Assembly (NCBI RefSeq): GCF_900103455.1
Contig: NZ_FNHI01000027.1
Coordinates: forward strand, 62,001-126,000
Source of the DNA: Streptomyces wuyuanensis
GTDB taxonomy: Bacteria; Actinomycetota; Actinomycetes; Streptomycetales; Streptomycetaceae
Direction of reading: 5' to 3'
DNA length: 64,000 nucleotides
Position numbers and translations under genes: made by a program. A model generated the notes under the pieces. That model was not told where the DNA came from, did not search any database, and was given only the letters and a program-made list of their open reading frames with translations. Below are positions 60,492-64,000 of this stretch, piece by piece. Numbering within the stretch: the stretch's first letter is position 1; every line of letters starts with the position of its first letter.

Positions 60492-60533
60492 CCCCGTCCC
60501 GGGGAGGGGGACGGCGTCCCACGAGGAACAAGA

Positions 60534-60546
60534 GAATGGAAACCAT
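60534..60546. promoter_or_regulatory. small palindrome at the UDP-glucose dehydrogenase start
   Basis: AATGG-AAA-CCATT ends two bases before the ATG. It is identical to the 13-bp centre of the Zur-type operator at 27847-27867 (reverse strand) but lacks the outer bases, so Zur binding is doubtful. Confidence 0.3.
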
Positions 60547-60548
60547 TG

Positions 60549-61862
60549 ATGACTGGCGCGTCCCGCAGAATCGCTGTCTTCGGCGCGGGCTACATCGGCC
60601 TGGTCACGGGAGCGTGCTTCGCGGAGCTGGGTCACCGGGTCGTCGTACGTGACATCCAGCCCGAGCGGATCAGACTGCTGAACTCCGGCGAAGTGCCCTT
60701 CTTCGAGCCGGGACTGGGCGATCTGATCACCCGCAACAAGGAGCGGCTGGCCTTCACGCTGGACGTGGAGGAGGCCGTGCGCGACGCCGAAGCGGTCTTC
60801 GTCTGCGTCGACACGCCGCCGACCGCCTCGGGCGACGCCGACCTCTCACGCGTCTGGGCGGTCGTGGACGCCCTGCGCGGCGCCTCTCACCTCGTCGCGG
60901 TCGTCGTCAAGAGCACGGTGCCGGTCGGCACGGGTGCGCGCGTACGGGCCGCCCTCGACGAGCGGGACCTCGGCCACGTGGGATACGCCTCGAACCCCGA
61001 GTTCACCGCGGAGGGCAGGGCGGTCGAGGACTTCCTGCGCCCCGACCGCGTCGTGATCGGCGCCTCGGACGACGCCGTGGCCCGGTGGGTGGCGGACCTC
61101 TACGGACGGCTGGACTCCCCGGTCGAGCTGATGGACGTCGCCTCGGCCGAGATGGTCAAACTCGCCTCCAACGCCCTGCTCGCCACGAGGATCACCTTCA
61201 TCAACGAGATCGCGACCGTCTGCGAGGCGACCGGCGCGGACATCGGGCACGTGTCCCGCGCCGTCGGCCTGGACCACCGGCTGGGCCCGCACTTCCTGAG
61301 GGCGGGCCTCGGCTACGGCGGCTCGTGCTTCCCGAAGGACTCCCGCGCGCTGCGCGCCATGGCCAGCAACTCCGGCTACCCGTTCCAACTGCTGAACGCG
61401 GTCATCGAGGTGAACGAACTCCAGCCGAGACGAGCCATCCAGCGGCTCAAGACCGAGCTCGACGGTCTGAAGGGCCGCCGGATCGCCCTGCTGGGCATGA
61501 CCTTCAAGCCCGGTACGGACGACATGCGCGAGGCCCCCAGCACGATCATCGCCTCCCGGCTCCTCGCCGAGGGCGCCACGGTCACCTGCTGGGACCCGAT
61601 GGCCCCGCACACCGACGGCCGGCAGGAACCCTGGTCCTCGGCGACCCGCCGGCCCGACCCACTCGGCGCGATGACCGACGCGGACGCGGCGATCCTGGTC
61701 ACCGAGTGGCCCGAGCTGACGGACGTCGACTGGACGGCCGCCGCCCGCCTCATGCGGAACCCTCTTCTGCTCGACGGCCGCAACCTGCTCGATCCCGCCG
61801 CCCTGCTCTCCGCCGGCTTCACCCACATGGGTGTGGGGCGGGGCACTCGGCGCCCGCGCTGA
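60549..61862 (+). CDS. UDP-glucose 6-dehydrogenase
   Basis: 437 residues. NAD-binding GAGYIGLVTG at 12-21, VDTPP, KSTVPVGT, NPEFTAEGRAVEDFLRPDRVVIG, the catalytic cysteine in GYGGSCFPKD near residue 260, and C-terminal GMTFKPGTDDMREAPS. It oxidises UDP-glucose to UDP-glucuronate with two NAD+, supplying the UXS-like enzyme at 55082. ATG 60549; a TTG directly before it is less likely. Confidence 0.95.
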   Translation: MTGASRRIAVFGAGYIGLVTGACFAELGHRVVVRDIQPERIRLLNSGEVPFFEPGLGDLITRNKERLAFTLDVEEAVRDAEAVFVCVDTPPTASGDADLSRVWAVVDALRGASHLVAVVVKSTVPVGTGARVRAALDERDLGHVGYASNPEFTAEGRAVEDFLRPDRVVIGASDDAVARWVADLYGRLDSPVELMDVASAEMVKLASNALLATRITFINEIATVCEATGADIGHVSRAVGLDHRLGPHFLRAGLGYGGSCFPKDSRALRAMASNSGYPFQLLNAVIEVNELQPRRAIQRLKTELDGLKGRRIALLGMTFKPGTDDMREAPSTIIASRLLAEGATVTCWDPMAPHTDGRQEPWSSATRRPDPLGAMTDADAAILVTEWPELTDVDWTAAARLMRNPLLLDGRNLLDPAALLSAGFTHMGVGRGTRRPR

Positions 61863-61895
61863 GGGACCCGGGCGTCCGGCCGGCACGCGTCCGGT

Positions 61896-62105
61896 TCACG
61901 CCGCGTGCCACTGGTGCGCCTGACCGCCGCGCCACTCGACCCAGTTCGGGTCGTCGAGGAGGTCCCAGGCGTCCGGGAGACCCGCGCGGCGGAGGAACTC
62001 GATCACGTCCTTGTCGTCGTGGGCGAGACCGAGGATCTCCCCCCGCACGGTGACCCGCCGCCCGCCGGAGGGGGACGGCCGGTGCACGACGATCGGCGGA
62101 GCCAT
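61896..62105 (-). CDS. small conserved protein, paralogue of 20305-20526
   Basis: 69 residues, MAPPIVVHRPSPSGGRRVTV, then GLAHDDKDVIEFL and DDPNWVEWRGGQAHQW. It shares the IVV, G-x-A-H-D, DVI, DDP and W-x-GG skeleton with the 73-residue protein at 20305. Function unknown. Confidence 0.7.
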   Translation of the reverse strand: MAPPIVVHRPSPSGGRRVTVRGEILGLAHDDKDVIEFLRRAGLPDAWDLLDDPNWVEWRGGQAHQWHAA

Positions 62106-62240
62106 GCATCCAGCGTGCGCCGCTCCCGTCGTGATCGCAGCCGGGCCCGGGCGGTGGTAGGCCCCGGGGTCCGGGACTTCGCGCCGGCCCGCCGGGCGCG
62201 AAACGCTCGGCCGGGCGCTCCGCCCCGACGCGCCGCGCGG

Positions 62241-62606
62241 CTACTCCCCCGGCTGCCCGGGCGGCCGGGGGATGCCGAGGCTGCCCCACGGCGCGCACAC
62301 CTCGCACATCACCAACTCCGGGAACTCCTCCAGGGCGATCACGACGTGCTCCTTGTCCAGGTAGCCGAGCTGCGTTCGGTACAGCCCGCAGTTCCCCCGG
62401 TGCAGCATGGGCTGGGCGCCCTCCACTCGGGCGGGCTGCAGCTTCCAGGACATCTCGATCCTGGCGACCTCACGGCGCCTGCGGTCTTCCTCCTCCTCGC
62501 GCTTCAGCTCGTCGAGGGTGCGCTCGGTCTGCCTCAACTGGTAGGCGAGCCAGTCGCGCAAGCCCTCGTTGAGCCTGATGCGCTCGGAGCGCGACAGGTC
62601 GGACAT
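62241..62606 (-). CDS. DUF6233 family protein
   Basis: 121 residues: an N-terminal charged coiled coil (WLAYQLRQTERTLDELKREEEEDRRRREVARIEMSW) and a C-terminal part with HRGNCGLYR and CEVCAPWGSLGI, which could bind a metal. This matches the streptomycete DUF6233 pattern, often present in many copies in accessory DNA. Function unknown. Confidence 0.75.
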   Translation of the reverse strand: MSDLSRSERIRLNEGLRDWLAYQLRQTERTLDELKREEEEDRRRREVARIEMSWKLQPARVEGAQPMLHRGNCGLYRTQLGYLDKEHVVIALEEFPELVMCEVCAPWGSLGIPRPPGQPGE

Positions 62607-62621
62607 GGACCCCTGCCCCGA

Positions 62622-63215
62622 TCACGCCGCGGCGGAACTCATCGGCGGCGCCCCGCCGGAACCGTCCCCGGCCGAATCCTGCGCGGTGCCGTCCCTTCCG
62701 GCGCCGTCTCCGCCGGCTTCGCGACCGGAACCGTCACCGCCGGCCTCGCGCCCGACACCGTCCCCGGCGGCCTCGTGCCCGGTGCCGTCCCCGGCGGCCT
62801 CGTGCCCGGTGCCGTCCCTTCCGGAACCGCTCGCGGCAACCGTGTCGTCGGCCCGGGCGGGCGCGGCCCCGACGCTCTCGGCCCCGACATGCTCTGCGTG
62901 CTTGAGCGCCATGCGGGCCTTCACCACGTCCGGCCCGGTGAGCGCCGCCCAGTACGGGTGGGTCGACACCTCGATCGACAGCGTCAGCACGAGCTCGCGC
63001 AGCCGGGCCTCCTCGGCCCTCTGCTCCTCGCTCCATCCCGGGCTCTCCGGGAACTCGCGGCGGTAGCTGGAGTAGTGCCCCTCTTCCCCCGTCCACCCCC
63101 CGGCGGGCTCGACCGACCACGGCAGCTCCCGGCACAGCGCGCGGTACGCGGACCGGGCCTGGTGAAGGCGCAGCTGGGCGTCGCGCAGATCGTCGGGGAA
63201 GTCGTAATCGGCCAC
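62622..63215 (-). CDS. hypothetical protein with 9-residue C-terminal repeats
   Basis: 197 residues from GTG 63215; no Shine-Dalgarno sequence, with a TATCAT hexamer 7 bases upstream, so possibly leaderless. N-terminal 130 residues are helical (DDLRDAQLRLHQARSAYRALCRELPWSVEPAGGW ... LRELVLTLSIEVSTHPYW), then four to five repeats of the form GHEAAGDGT. Probably co-transcribed with the DUF6233 gene. No known family. Confidence 0.65.
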   Translation of the reverse strand: MADYDFPDDLRDAQLRLHQARSAYRALCRELPWSVEPAGGWTGEEGHYSSYRREFPESPGWSEEQRAEEARLRELVLTLSIEVSTHPYWAALTGPDVVKARMALKHAEHVGAESVGAAPARADDTVAASGSGRDGTGHEAAGDGTGHEAAGDGVGREAGGDGSGREAGGDGAGRDGTAQDSAGDGSGGAPPMSSAAA

Positions 63216-63514
63216 GACCAGAATGATACGCCTGTTCGAATACCTGACGGGAGAGCCGAACGGGCGATGTCGCCCGCGCCGCACACCCCCGCCTCCCTGT
63301 CCGGCTCAGTGCGAGCGCGCGATTCACCGCCTCCAGATCCACGTCCACCCACTCGCGAACAACCCCTCGCACGCCAAGGCCCGGGACATTTCGGTCCACT
63401 TGTCGATCACCGATGCCCCTTCCCCCACACCAACCCGCCACCCCGACCCCGGACGGGCACCGGAAACAAAGAATCGCCTGAGCCGAATAATAAAACTCTT
63501 GTTAAAGTGGTGCC
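63216..63514. promoter_or_regulatory. 299-bp gap with the toxin-antitoxin promoter
   Basis: Mostly C-rich non-coding sequence on the + strand, ending in an unusually A+T-rich patch (63486-63508, AATAATAAAACTCTTGTTAA) directly before the antitoxin ATG, the probable promoter and operator. Confidence 0.6.
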
Positions 63515-63787
63515 ATGGTCACCTCCCCCGCTCCCGGCGAAGGACCCGTCCGGCCGGTATCCGTTTCTCTCCATGAAGGCACCATCGCGGCCCTCAAGGC
63601 CCGTACCGGCAAGAGAGGCATCTCCGCCTACGTCGAAGCCCTCATTCAGCGCCAACTGGAGCGGGACCGACTCCACGAACTCATCGAAGACGCGGAGGCC
63701 GAACACGGTCCGGTCGACCAAGCTGCGGTCGAGGCCAAGCGAGCCATGCTGCGGGGCGACACGGCCGGCTCGGCGGACGCCGCGTGA
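63515..63787 (+). CDS. VapB-like antitoxin (ribbon-helix-helix type)
   Basis: 90 residues. VRPVSVSLHEGTIAALKARTGKRGISAYVEALIQRQLERDRL fits a ribbon-helix-helix DNA-binding domain; the C-terminal acidic helix (IEDAEAEHGPVDQAAVEAKRAML) would mask the toxin. The stop overlaps the toxin GTG by 4 bp, the usual coupling. Autorepression at the AT-rich promoter is expected. Confidence 0.85.
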   Translation: MVTSPAPGEGPVRPVSVSLHEGTIAALKARTGKRGISAYVEALIQRQLERDRLHELIEDAEAEHGPVDQAAVEAKRAMLRGDTAGSADAA

Positions 63788-64000
63788 GCGGCACGCTCGT
63801 CCTGGACTGCGAGGGCCTGTCCAAACTCGTACGGCGCACGCCTGAACTCACCGAGTGGCTGGCGGCAGCCGAGGGCGAAGACATCCGCATCGTCATCAGC
63901 TCCGTCACCCTCGTCGAAGCACGCGATCCCAAGACCGACCAGGCCCGCTTCGACTACGCCGTCTCACGCGTGAACGTCATCCCGCCCACCGAAGCCATCG
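63784..64000 (+). CDS. PIN-domain toxin, VapC-like (cut by window edge)
   Basis: First 72 codons only. VSGTLVLDCEGLSKLVRR has the first PIN aspartate, and SSVTLVEARDPKTDQARFDYAV resembles the segment with the second acidic residue. VapC toxins are ribonucleases of tRNA or rRNA. The rest lies outside the window. Confidence 0.75.
   Translation, partial: MSGTLVLDCEGLSKLVRRTPELTEWLAAAEGEDIRIVISSVTLVEARDPKTDQARFDYAVSRVNVIPPTEAI

Noticed and set aside
40593..61862. A complete BesA-E-like terminal-alkyne pathway
   Set aside because: No diiron BesC-like lyase and no PLP-dependent BesB-like enzyme is encoded here; only the halogenase-like protein and an ATP-grasp ligase are shared types.
62690..62850. 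Regular repeats suggesting a CRISPR-like array
   Set aside because: Repeats are contiguous 27-bp in-frame coding units without unique spacers.
63223..63576. 117-codon + strand frame upstream of the antitoxin
   Set aside because: Pro/Arg-rich, crosses the AT-rich promoter and overlaps the antitoxin in another frame.

Overview
The window looks like chromosome from a Streptomyces or close relative. Coding is dense and very GC-rich, third codon positions are almost always G or C, GTG starts and 4-bp stop/start overlaps are common, and it carries actinomycete-only families (DUF3180, DUF397, DUF5753 regulators, AfsR-type regulators, DUF6233). The left half follows the conserved core gene order known from Streptomyces chromosomes. 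I see no rRNA, tRNA, IS element, prophage or CRISPR array.

1-13.1 kb: folate and housekeeping. An edge esterase and a DUF2156 lipid lysyltransferase-like gene are followed by the + strand operon folP, NTF2-like, folB, folK, DUF3180. It converges on a - strand run of dacB, zincin, tilS, hpt, ftsH and folE. 13.1-25.1 kb: ppa, a ThrE-like exporter, DedA, YbjQ, a ClC-type channel next to glutamate decarboxylase (an acid-stress pair), PadR, DinB, an aldehyde dehydrogenase, and a WhiJ-like trio (XRE/DUF5753 regulator, small ATPase, DUF397) whose two target genes carry near-identical upstream elements. 26.0-28.4 kb: a zinc-starvation locus. Cysteine-poor paralogues of ribosomal proteins S18, L31, L33, L28 and S14 plus a CobW-like protein read outward from one Zur-type palindrome. 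28.7-35.4 kb: DUF2786, a MacB-like ABC exporter, a maltose O-acetyltransferase type enzyme and a stand-alone family A DNA polymerase.

35.6-61.9 kb: regulators and what I read as an undescribed biosynthetic gene cluster. A giant AfsR-like regulator and a divergent two-component pair precede a + strand operon: class I lysyl-tRNA synthetase paralogue, GNAT/FemAB-like transferase, SgcJ-like NTF2 protein, unknown protein, PaaK-like adenylate-forming enzyme. This converges on a tightly coupled - strand operon: an iron/2-oxoglutarate enzyme, membrane-anchored GT2, ATP-grasp ligase, membrane protein, second PaaK-like enzyme, flippase, cation/proton antiporter, NAD-dependent epimerase. Beyond it lie UDP-glucuronate decarboxylase, a TrmB/LuxR regulator, a secreted peptide, a SARP and UDP-glucose dehydrogenase.

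The central observation is that the iron enzyme at 54000-54755 reads H-W-G where hydroxylases have H-x-D/E. It keeps, at a constant offset, most of the residues I recall as binding iron and lysine in the radical lysine halogenase BesD. Together with a dedicated class I LysRS copy and a GNAT-type transferase, this suggests a pathway built on free, probably halogenated, lysine, joined by tRNA-dependent or ATP-grasp chemistry and decorated with a UDP-GlcA/xylose-derived sugar. The product is unknown. 61.9-64 kb holds accessory small genes and the start of a VapBC-like toxin-antitoxin pair.
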